From the NCBI GenBank assembly GCA_005799025.1, contig SYHX01000019.1, forward strand, positions 1 through 56,320: a DNA stretch of 56,320 nt. Reading direction: 5' to 3'. Below, in pieces: positions 17,254-24,871 of this stretch. The translations under genes were made by a program, and so were the position numbers. The notes under the pieces were generated by a model. That model was not told the DNA's origin, made no database searches, and saw only the letters and a program-made list of their open reading frames with translations. The stretch is from Bacteroidota bacterium. GTDB lineage: Bacteria > Bacteroidota > Bacteroidia > UBA7662. Every line of letters starts with the position of its first letter. The stretch's first letter is position 1.

Positions 17254-18118
17254 GATTTTTCATTGCGCTGAATGCTTGTTTGATCATCGGTCTTGGCATC
17301 CATTGGACAAAGCGATTAAATTGACCAGCCATGAGGCGTTCTCCACCGTCGATCGTGATACATCCGCCTTGAATATAGGCCGCCATGGGACTCATCAGGA
17401 AGGCCGCAAGATTGGCGAGCTCTTCGCTTTGTCCGTAACGCCCCAATGGAATGCCTCTTTTGTAAGCTTCTTCGATCGAGGGGTCGGGCATTAGGCGAGA
17501 CCATGCCCCTTCCGTAGGAAATGGGCCCGGTGCAATCGCATTAACCCGAATACCGTAGGTGGACCATTCCACCGCAAGGCTATTGGTCATTGCCAAAACG
17601 CCTGCCTTAGCGCAGGCAGAAGGCAAAACAAAAGCGGATCCTGTTTCGGTATAGGTCGTGACAATATTCACAATATTTCCACATTGCGCGGAGACATCTT
17701 GCGGGGTAGAGGCATTGCCTTGGGCCTGGATCAAACGTTTTCCAAATTCTAATGTGCAATGAAAAGTCCCTTTGAGGACAATGTCAACGACCGAAGCGAA
17801 AGCATTGGCGCTTAAGTCCTCAGAAGGGGCAAGAAAATTTCCTGCCGCATTGTTGACCAGCCCATTAATTTGGCCCCATTGCTCGGTGAGGTAGTCGAAC
17901 ATGGAGGTCACCGCGGAAGGATCCCGAACATCGCAGATGTAGTACAGGCTTCCTTCTCCAATTTGAGCGGTGGCCGCTTGGAGTTTGGACTCTGTTCTTC
18001 CGCAAATGGCAACTTTCGCCCCCAGGGCATAAAATTGCTGAGCCATCGCAAGCCCAAGACCGGAGCCTCCGCCAGTAATCAAAATGTGTTTGCCTAATAA
18101 AGTGTCTCTTTCAAACAT
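17237..18118 (-). CDS. SDR oxidoreductase, 2,4-dienoyl-CoA reductase-like
   Basis: 293 aa short-chain dehydrogenase. Cofactor motif ITGGGSGLGLA near the N-terminus, then LVNNAAGNF. The active-site region reads TTYTETGSAFVLPSACAKAG: the usual YxxxK tyrosine is replaced by Ser, and a Tyr occurs earlier in TTY, exactly the arrangement of mitochondrial/peroxisomal 2,4-dienoyl-CoA reductases. The tail NAIAPGPFPTEGAWSRL and ELANLAAFL also fit that group. The likely role is NADPH-dependent reduction of dienoyl-CoA in beta-oxidation of unsaturated fatty acids. An acyl-CoA dehydrogenase lies far away at 53.5 kb. A one-mismatch -7 box lies 4 nt before its ATG, so it may be transcribed separately from the ZIP gene upstream. 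Confidence 0.85.
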   Translation of the reverse strand: MFERDTLLGKHILITGGGSGLGLAMAQQFYALGAKVAICGRTESKLQAATAQIGEGSLYYICDVRDPSAVTSMFDYLTEQWGQINGLVNNAAGNFLAPSEDLSANAFASVVDIVLKGTFHCTLEFGKRLIQAQGNASTPQDVSAQCGNIVNIVTTYTETGSAFVLPSACAKAGVLAMTNSLAVEWSTYGIRVNAIAPGPFPTEGAWSRLMPDPSIEEAYKRGIPLGRYGQSEELANLAAFLMSPMAAYIQGGCITIDGGERLMAGQFNRFVQWMPRPMIKQAFSAMKNPKNPS

Positions 18119-18122
18119 GGTA

Positions 18123-18130
18123 CAAAATTT
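18123..18130 (-). promoter_or_regulatory. Candidate -7 element (AAATTTTG) of the SDR gene
   Basis: Minus-strand AAATTTTG, one mismatch from TAnnTTTG, with a 4-nt spacer (TACC) to the ATG at 18118. The repeated 4-nt spacing is the main support. Confidence 0.4.
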
Positions 18131-18160
18131 TATATAGAACGCGCAGAGTTCCCCCTCCCA

Positions 18161-19012
18161 TTAGTGACCCATGAAATACGCCAAATAGGCACCCAACAAG
18201 GCACCCAGCATTTGAATCCAATTGAACTTGTGGTTGTTGCTGCTCTCGAATAGGATGGTTGAGGCTATCTGAAGGAAGGACCCGGTCGCAAGGGCCATCA
18301 AGGCGTGTAAAATTTCTTGGTTGTCCTTGCCGGTATGGCCAAGGCTATGCCCAATCCACAAACCCAAAGGGGTACAACATGCCACCCATATGATTGCAGC
18401 CCATAACATAAGTGGAGTTGCCTTTTGACGCAGAAGCAATGCAGCCAGCGCAAAAGTGGTTGGGGCCTTGTGCAGCACAATTCCCAGAAGGAGGGGCATC
18501 AACGGTAGTGCATGGCTATGGGCACTACCAAGCCCCGATAGGGGAATTCCTTCGATGAGGCCGTGGATGCTTAAGCTAAGCATCAGGCCCCAAGAACGGG
18601 CATGTTTCAACCATTCCGAAGAAGCTTGGCCCTCATGCCGGTGTATTGATTCTTCAGATGCGTGCTGTCTTTGAGGATGGTTTGCCGGGAGATTTTCATC
18701 ATGAACTGGGTGGTCACATTGATGATGAACTTCATGATGAAGATGGCCATGTTCTATACCTGCCGAAAATTTCTCAAGGATGAATTGCAAAAAGAAACCA
18801 CTCAGCAACCACAAATTCTCGGTGGGATGCCCGTAGGCAAGTACTTCAGGAACTAAGTGCAGAATGGCGGTACTGAAGAGTAAGCCTCCACAAAAGGTAA
18901 GCAACCATTGAAATCGTACAAGGTTCATAGACCCTTGGTATCTCCATGCGATGATACCGCCCAGTAGGCCTGATAATAAGAGAGCAAAACCAGTCAATAA
19001 CATGATTAGCAA
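18161..19012 (-). CDS. ZIP family divalent metal transporter
   Basis: 283 aa inner-membrane metal (zinc/iron/manganese) transporter. It has about eight hydrophobic segments, a His/Asp-rich cytoplasmic loop (about residues 88-130, with HLHHEVHHQCDHPVHD) between segments III and IV, the ZIP metal-site sequence LSIHGLIEGIPL in segment IV, and a segment V signature GIVLHKAPTTFALA. Length fits the bacterial ZIP/GufA-like group. It starts 3 bp after the stop of the PAP2 gene and is the last tightly linked member of a leftward run EEP nuclease - methyltransferase - PAP2 - ZIP. Metal specificity cannot be assigned from sequence. Confidence 0.9.
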   Translation of the reverse strand: MLIMLLTGFALLLSGLLGGIIAWRYQGSMNLVRFQWLLTFCGGLLFSTAILHLVPEVLAYGHPTENLWLLSGFFLQFILEKFSAGIEHGHLHHEVHHQCDHPVHDENLPANHPQRQHASEESIHRHEGQASSEWLKHARSWGLMLSLSIHGLIEGIPLSGLGSAHSHALPLMPLLLGIVLHKAPTTFALAALLLRQKATPLMLWAAIIWVACCTPLGLWIGHSLGHTGKDNQEILHALMALATGSFLQIASTILFESSNNHKFNWIQMLGALLGAYLAYFMGH

Positions 19013-19015
19013 CGG

Positions 19016-19720
19016 TTAAGGATTCGGCTTAAGGGGAGATTCTTCTATGGAAGATACAGCTTCTTGCGCCCAGAACGAGCCGAATGTCAACCACAAAGTT
19101 GCAGCGATGAGAATTCCGAGCATTGCTCCGAAGGCTATATCAGTTGGAAAATGAACGCCGACTCTAATTTGCGACCAGCAGATGAGACTTGACCAAATGG
19201 TTCCGAGGATCAATCCGGAACCTCTCCATCGTTGGTAGAAGAACAGCCCAAGTGTCCATGCCAAAGCAAAGTGATTACTGGCATGGGAGGAAACAAAGCT
19301 GTAACCACTGCCGCAAGGAACAAGCAAGCGGGCGTTTGTTGCTGTATCCGGAAAGCGGCATGGGCGAAGGCGCATGGCCCAAGGCTTAATCAATGTAGCC
19401 GAAATTTGATCGCTAAGAATAACTGCCAAAACGAGAATTAAGACGATTTTCCAAGACTTGGAAAGGGGACGGTATAAGATCCAGGCCAAGATTGCCAAAT
19501 ACAAAGGAATCCAGGTCCATGGATTCCGGGAATGTATGGCGACGCTATCCAACCAAGTGGGTAAGTAGGATTGGTTAATGATGCCAAAAAGAGCCTGGTC
19601 CCATGCAACGGGCTCAATTAACCAACCGTAGCGTTGACCATACCATAGTATTGAGGCAAATATCATCCAAGCAAGCACAATTGCGAACCCCAACAGCCTG
19701 GATTGGGTAAAGGATTTCAC
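19016..19720 (-). CDS. PAP2 superfamily membrane phosphatase
   Basis: 234 aa with several membrane segments. The phosphatidic acid phosphatase 2 signature is complete: C1 KPWAMRLRP, C2 SFVSSHASN (the usual PSGH is here SSH), C3 SQIRVGVHFPTD (Arg/His/Asp triad in SRxxxxxHxxxD form). Likely removes phosphate from a membrane lipid such as undecaprenyl pyrophosphate, phosphatidate or PGP; which one is not clear. It overlaps the methyltransferase gene by 4 bp (ATGA) and is followed 3 bp later by the ZIP gene, so translational coupling is likely. Confidence 0.9.
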   Translation of the reverse strand: MKSFTQSRLLGFAIVLAWMIFASILWYGQRYGWLIEPVAWDQALFGIINQSYLPTWLDSVAIHSRNPWTWIPLYLAILAWILYRPLSKSWKIVLILVLAVILSDQISATLIKPWAMRLRPCRFPDTATNARLLVPCGSGYSFVSSHASNHFALAWTLGLFFYQRWRGSGLILGTIWSSLICWSQIRVGVHFPTDIAFGAMLGILIAATLWLTFGSFWAQEAVSSIEESPLKPNP

Positions 19721-20538
19721 AGCAATCTAGGGGTTGAGGAGGTGGATTTACGAGCCGCAAAAATACAACGGGGACTGCTCTGCACCGCAGGGTCTAAGTG
19801 GTAATTGCCCCAATGGTGAATGACATCAAAACCGCTTAGGTTCAGCATGGCATGAAGTTCATCCGTTCCATAACAACGTACCTTTTCCACATAGATCTCA
19901 TTGAGTTGATTCAAATTTTTGTGAATGATTTCAATGGTTTTGATTATATACCCATCTTCAAGGGTTCGACGAATTTTGGTATCAAATTTTGGTCCGCAAC
20001 GAAATTCGGATTCATTGAGTTTAGCCAGAACGGCATCAGTATTGAAATAGTCCAGCACAAGAAAACCATCTTCTTTCAAATGGCAATGGGCATTGCGAAG
20101 AACTTTTAAATCTTGGTCCGAATCTTCGAAATAGCCAAACGAGGTAAAGAGATTAACTACAACATCAAAATCTCTATTCAATTGAAAATCACGCATATCT
20201 CCTATACAGAAATTCATGCGCTGAGAGATTGAGTCGTTGGGTCTGATAAAATTCTCTTGTGCCTTGGCTATTAATCTTGGTGACAAATCAAGACCGGTTG
20301 TGGTATAGCCTAACTCAGCAAAGGATCGGGTATGGCGACCCCATCCACAACCTAAATCAAGAATTTGAGTGGTGGTTGGTAATGCTAGCGTAGTGGTTAA
20401 ACGCAGGATGAATTCTTTTGCCTCAGATAGGTCGCGATGATCATAGATCTCTTCGTAGTATGGACTGTCAAACCAAGATTCAAACCATGCCTTGTCACGG
20501 TCTAAGCGGTTACCTGAATGTGTTCGTGAGGTTATCAT
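19717..20538 (-). CDS. Class I SAM-dependent methyltransferase
   Basis: 273 aa. The Rossmann-type SAM site is clear: motif I ILDLGCGWGRHTRSFA (about residues 59-74), acidic end of beta 2 in TGLDLSPRLI, and motif with CIGDMRDFQL, then FDVVVNLFTSFGYF. This last pattern is typical of the small-molecule methyltransferases of the Methyltransf_25 type. The substrate is unknown. It starts 15 bp after the EEP gene stop and overlaps the PAP2 gene by 4 bp, so it is inside an operon. Confidence 0.88.
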   Translation of the reverse strand: MITSRTHSGNRLDRDKAWFESWFDSPYYEEIYDHRDLSEAKEFILRLTTTLALPTTTQILDLGCGWGRHTRSFAELGYTTTGLDLSPRLIAKAQENFIRPNDSISQRMNFCIGDMRDFQLNRDFDVVVNLFTSFGYFEDSDQDLKVLRNAHCHLKEDGFLVLDYFNTDAVLAKLNESEFRCGPKFDTKIRRTLEDGYIIKTIEIIHKNLNQLNEIYVEKVRCYGTDELHAMLNLSGFDVIHHWGNYHLDPAVQSSPRCIFAARKSTSSTPRLL

Positions 20539-20553
20539 GGATAGACAGCAGGA

Positions 20554-21603
20554 CTATTTGCAGCGAGGACAACGTAGCTGAATGAGAACGGGCAGATGAT
20601 CGCTAGTGCCGCCAAGATAACGATTGCCTGCATAGGTCCTGTAGGGATATCCTTTGAATTTGCCTTCTTGTTGAACAAGGCTATTATCGTCCGCAGCCTT
20701 AGCGCTTTCGGTGACATAATGATTTTGAGTTGTATTGGTGGTCATTAGGCAGCGGCTCAAAATGATTTGGTCAAGCCATTCCCAGCGATCTTGGTAGCAA
20801 TACGATCCTCCATTCAGGGAGCTAAATGGGTGGAACAATCCCTTGGAACCGCTGGAATCTGCCCCCAGTACCGAAAGAATGCTAGCATCCTGTGGGGTAT
20901 CGTTGAAATCCCCGGTGATAATGATTGGACAAAGATCGGCCCCCCCGTATTGGGTAAACAAGCTATCCACCGCCTTGCGAAGGCAACGGGCGGCAGCGTA
21001 TCGGTTGGGGGCTGATTTCTCCTGACCTCCTCTGCGGGATGGCCAATGGTTGACCAGGATATGGATTGTGTCTCCGCTAGATATTTTTCCAGAGACCAAG
21101 AGAATTTTACGGGTAGGTAAGGCGGTATCCCCTGGTAAATTAATTATAAGGTCTTTACGGGCGATGGGCTTGAAACGCGATTTGTGGTAAAGTAGGGCAA
21201 CATCAATACCACGGGGATCGTTCGAGGGGCAATGCAAATACGCCAAAGGACTGCGACGTAATTCGGGTTGTCGCAACAGATCTTTGAGAACTCCTTCGTT
21301 TTCCATTTCGCAAAGTCCCACCAAATCAGGCACATTGCCTTGGTTAAGTCCTGCAATGACCTTGGCCAATTTCCCCAATTTGGAGTAATAGCGCAAGGAA
21401 TTCCATGCTAATTCGGATTGGGGCAGGAAATCTTCATCGTTGACCTTGATATCGTTGAGAGTATCAAAGAGGTTTTCCAAATTGTAATGAGCAATACACA
21501 AATCTACCCCTACAGGTTTTGCGCGATTTTGTGCTTCAACCTTGAAAGGGACAATTTGGGATATCAAGGTTGCCCAAACCAGGAAGCAAGCGACATAGGG
21601 CAT
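20554..21603 (-). CDS. Secreted endonuclease/exonuclease/phosphatase (EEP) family protein
   Basis: 349 aa. A signal peptide (about 1-25, ending near VEA) exports it. EEP fold motifs follow in order: YNLENLFDT, GLCEMEN (metal-binding Glu), NHWPSRRGG, ITGDFNDTP and GGTSDHLPV (catalytic His). This marks a metal-dependent phosphodiesterase/nuclease or phosphatase acting in the periplasm or outside the cell. It is the first gene of the leftward run with the methyltransferase, PAP2 and ZIP genes and is divergent from ppk. Substrate (DNA, sugar phosphate or phospholipid) cannot be told apart by sequence alone. The 142-bp divergent gap to ppk shows no exact -7 box on either strand. Confidence 0.88.
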   Translation of the reverse strand: MPYVACFLVWATLISQIVPFKVEAQNRAKPVGVDLCIAHYNLENLFDTLNDIKVNDEDFLPQSELAWNSLRYYSKLGKLAKVIAGLNQGNVPDLVGLCEMENEGVLKDLLRQPELRRSPLAYLHCPSNDPRGIDVALLYHKSRFKPIARKDLIINLPGDTALPTRKILLVSGKISSGDTIHILVNHWPSRRGGQEKSAPNRYAAARCLRKAVDSLFTQYGGADLCPIIITGDFNDTPQDASILSVLGADSSGSKGLFHPFSSLNGGSYCYQDRWEWLDQIILSRCLMTTNTTQNHYVTESAKAADDNSLVQQEGKFKGYPYRTYAGNRYLGGTSDHLPVLIQLRCPRCK

Positions 21604-21745
21604 GAGTGAGGGGGCTTGTTATTTTTATGTAAATTAACGTCAGAAAGTGTAAAGGAAACCAGCAGGGAAGAATCATCGAGGCTTCGAAGGAACTTTCTTT
21701 GCTTTAGAAAATTCAATCCCTTGCTTGACCGCAATACCCCACCAA

Positions 21746-23923
21746 ATGCCTGAGATAGTTGAACATTCCACAAGCCCCAATGGGCCTAAGTCATTGCGTT
21801 TGGTAAATGACAAGGCAATTATGGTGATTCGTAAGTTCTACCTGGGTCATAGGATGGAGCTTTACAACCGGGAAATGTCATGGTTGGATTTCAACGAAAG
21901 GGTCCTTCAAGAAGCTGAACATTCCGAAACCCCCTTAGGAGAACGCTTGAATTTCATGTCCATTTTTTCGTCGAACATGGACGAGTTCTTCAGGGTGCGG
22001 GTGGCAAACCAATACCGCCTATTACAACTTGGAGCGTCTTATGTTCGGAAATTGGATTTTCACCCCAAGCAAGTGTTGATTCAAATTCACCTTAGGGCCC
22101 AAGAACTGCAGGATCGTTTTGAGGCATTGTTTCTGCATCAAATTCGTCCAAAATTGGAGGAAAGTGGGTTCATGCTATGTGATGAAAATAACATCCCGGA
22201 TGTTTTATTACCTAAAGTTGATGAAATTTTTCAATTCAAGGTTCAACCTTACCTAAACCCCATTCTTCTAAATTCTAAAACACGTAAGCTTAGGCTTCGG
22301 GATGCTTACCTGTATTTCGTAGTGCGTTTAGAATTTGATCGAAAATCAAGGCCCATCCAACATGCGATTTTGGAAATTCCGGTTCGGTACACCCAGCGTT
22401 TTTTTACATTGGGTGAATTCAATGGAAGGCAGTATGTTATATTCTTGGATGATATTGTTAGACTTCATTGGAAAGATATTTTTCGGGCGCTTGCCCCGTC
22501 AAAGGTCAATGGATATACAATCAAAATAACCCGTGATCAAGAACTGGATCTGGAGCATGATTTAGGACACAACCTTTTGGAAAAAATGCGAGCCGGATTG
22601 CGCAAAAGAGGCAAGGGTGATCCCGTTCGCTTTCTTTATGATCAGGCCATGCCGGAGGACCTTCTCAAAGTCTTGGTTCGTAAATTCTCTGTCAAATCCT
22701 CTGATTTATTTGCGGGTGGGCGATATCATAATTTCAGGGATTTGAGGCAATTTCCAATACAAGGAAGGCCTGATATGCGGTACTCCGTATGGCCATCTTG
22801 CTCCCCTGGTCTTTGGTCGGAGCAGCAGAGCTTGTTCAAGGAAATACGTGATGCCGATCGTTTGGTGCATCACCCTTACCATTCTTACGATATTGTACTG
22901 CAATTTCTGCGAGAGGCGGCCTTAGACCCACAGGTACGCTCCATAGAGATCACCTTGTATCGTTTGGCCCCAGTGTCGTCTGTGGCGCGTTCCTTGATAA
23001 CTGCAGCGCTTAACGGCAAGAAAGTGCGTGTGGTGGTTGAAATCCAGGCACGTTTCGACGAAGAAAACAACATTTTCTGGGCCGAAAAATTGAAAGAAGC
23101 AGGGGCGGAGGTTTTGTACGGTTTTGAGGGCATGAAAGTGCATTGCAAATTATGCCTTGTGACCAGGCGCGAAAAAAACGAAGATGTACGTTATGCCCAT
23201 CTAAGTACCGGGAACTACAATGCACAGACGGCCAAAGTGTATGCGGATGACGGTTTATTCACCTCTTCTCCATCGCTCACTGCAGAGGCTGCAAGGCTTT
23301 TTAAGTCATTGTACAAAGGACATTTTCATTACACCTACAGGCATTTGTTGGTAGCTCCATATTTTCTGCGCCAACCATTGTTATCATTGATTGAATATGA
23401 GATTCAGGAGGCCAAACAAGGTCAGCCCGCTTGGATTTTTCTGAAGATCAACTCCTTGGTTGATGAAGCGTTGATTGCTGCTTTGTACCGGGCTTCCCAA
23501 GCAGGTGTTAAGATTCGTTGCATTGTTCGTGGTATTTGCAGTCTAATTCCGGGCATTCCACATTTGAGCGATAATATCCAAACTATTTCCATCATTGATC
23601 GTTATTTGGAACATTCACGGGTTTATGCCTTCGCTCATGGGGGGGATACGAAGGTGTATTTGTCCTCCGCTGATTGGATGGCTCGTAACATGGATCATCG
23701 CGTTGAATTGGCTTTTCCGTTGGAAAGCTCCTTGCTCCAACAAGAAATGCTGACCTTAATGGAGATTCAATGGTCCGATCATACGCAATCCCGTTACTTG
23801 AACGGTCCTCAGGCAAACCGTCGAAGAGTCCCCGAGGAGGATTCCCCTCAAGGTTTAAACAACTCTGTGAGGGCCCAGTCTGCTTTTCATGATTACCTTC
23901 GTACACTTAATTTGGAACGTTGA
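21746..23923 (+). CDS. ppk: Polyphosphate kinase 1
   Basis: Reversibly makes polyphosphate from ATP (725 aa from ATG 21746). The N-domain begins ELYNREMSWLDFNERVLQEA, the usual PPK1 opening, and continues with FSSNMDEFFRVRV. The catalytic half contains FEGMKVHCK with the predicted phospho-His near residue 465, followed by HLSTGNYN. The last conserved block is HGGDTKVYLSSADWM ... MDHRVE. Start is uncertain: the frame opens at TTG 21725; Met codons at 21821 and 21854 (just before the conserved core) are also possible. A TTTCTTTG box at 21694-21701 is one mismatch from the -7 consensus. The stop overlaps the ppx start (TTGA), so the two are coupled. Confidence 0.94.
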   Translation: MPEIVEHSTSPNGPKSLRLVNDKAIMVIRKFYLGHRMELYNREMSWLDFNERVLQEAEHSETPLGERLNFMSIFSSNMDEFFRVRVANQYRLLQLGASYVRKLDFHPKQVLIQIHLRAQELQDRFEALFLHQIRPKLEESGFMLCDENNIPDVLLPKVDEIFQFKVQPYLNPILLNSKTRKLRLRDAYLYFVVRLEFDRKSRPIQHAILEIPVRYTQRFFTLGEFNGRQYVIFLDDIVRLHWKDIFRALAPSKVNGYTIKITRDQELDLEHDLGHNLLEKMRAGLRKRGKGDPVRFLYDQAMPEDLLKVLVRKFSVKSSDLFAGGRYHNFRDLRQFPIQGRPDMRYSVWPSCSPGLWSEQQSLFKEIRDADRLVHHPYHSYDIVLQFLREAALDPQVRSIEITLYRLAPVSSVARSLITAALNGKKVRVVVEIQARFDEENNIFWAEKLKEAGAEVLYGFEGMKVHCKLCLVTRREKNEDVRYAHLSTGNYNAQTAKVYADDGLFTSSPSLTAEAARLFKSLYKGHFHYTYRHLLVAPYFLRQPLLSLIEYEIQEAKQGQPAWIFLKINSLVDEALIAALYRASQAGVKIRCIVRGICSLIPGIPHLSDNIQTISIIDRYLEHSRVYAFAHGGDTKVYLSSADWMARNMDHRVELAFPLESSLLQQEMLTLMEIQWSDHTQSRYLNGPQANRRRVPEEDSPQGLNNSVRAQSAFHDYLRTLNLER

Positions 23924-24870
23924 GATTAGCCGCCATTGATTTGGGATCCAATGCCGCCAGATTGTTGGTGGTGAAGGTTTTGGAGCATGAAAGTGGTAAT
24001 CCAGACTGGAAGGCAGTAGAATACATCCGGGTACCGGTTCGTTTGGGAGACGACGTTTTCTTAACAGGAAAAGTGGGCGCATCTCGCCGTCAGCAATTGT
24101 TGGAAACTATGAAAGGCTTTGCTTACCTGCTCAAAGCTTACGAAGTAGACCATTGTCTGGCTTGCGCTACTTCCGCATTGCGGGAGGCAACCAATGGTTC
24201 CGAAATTATCGAGGCAATACACCGTGATGTTGGGATTGCGATGGAACTTATTAGCGGATCAAGAGAGGCAGAGTTAATTTACAAAGCCCATCGCTCTTTG
24301 GCGGGGGCTCAAGACCAATTGGTTTTGATGGACGTGGGCGGTGGTTCAACCGAGATTTCTTTGATCCAAGGACAACGTTCCATCCTAAGCAAATCCTTCG
24401 CCCTGGGTGCCGTTCGCCTTTTGGACAAAACAGATCGCGAACATGACTGGAAAGCCTTCAAAGACTTTGTGAAAGGTCAAATACTCCCTTTCAAGCCTTC
24501 GGCTTTTTGGGGAAGTGGGGGAAATATTAACAAGGTATTTGATCTGCTTCGTCCGGGCAAAGGCGAGCCTTGTTCCTATAAGCAATTGGATAAACTGTAC
24601 GAACAATTGCTTCCGATGAGTCCAGCGCAAAGGGTTGAACATTATGGTTTAAATGAAGACCGGGCTGATGTAATTGTTCCTGGCCTGCGATTGTTTCTTT
24701 GGGTCATGAAGCAAGGCGATTTTGGTAAATTACATAACAGCAAACTAGGCCTCAAAGAAGGCATGATTGTGCAACTGCTCGAAAATCTTTGGGAAGGTGA
24801 ATTTTCTCCCAGTGCCGGATGGGGACCAGGGCCGTTGAGCGATACCACCCATTTATCTACTGCTGAATAA
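23920..24870 (+). CDS. ppx: Ppx/GppA family exopolyphosphatase
   Basis: 316 aa member of the ASKHA phosphatase fold that shortens polyphosphate or hydrolyses pppGpp. Seen: MRLAAIDLGSNAARLLV at the start, ATSALREATNG, the phosphate-2 loop MDVGGGSTEIS and a terminal block around LKEGMIV. Only the N-terminal catalytic half is present, the short Bacteroidota form without the C-terminal HD-like domain of E. coli Ppx. The start is a TTG at 23920 whose last two bases begin the ppk stop codon (TTGA overlap). This start is strongly supported because the conserved motif begins at residue 2. It ends 1 bp before the stop of the convergent barrel gene. Confidence 0.9.
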   Translation: MRLAAIDLGSNAARLLVVKVLEHESGNPDWKAVEYIRVPVRLGDDVFLTGKVGASRRQQLLETMKGFAYLLKAYEVDHCLACATSALREATNGSEIIEAIHRDVGIAMELISGSREAELIYKAHRSLAGAQDQLVLMDVGGGSTEISLIQGQRSILSKSFALGAVRLLDKTDREHDWKAFKDFVKGQILPFKPSAFWGSGGNINKVFDLLRPGKGEPCSYKQLDKLYEQLLPMSPAQRVEHYGLNEDRADVIVPGLRLFLWVMKQGDFGKLHNSKLGLKEGMIVQLLENLWEGEFSPSAGWGPGPLSDTTHLSTAE

Positions 24871-24871
24871 T

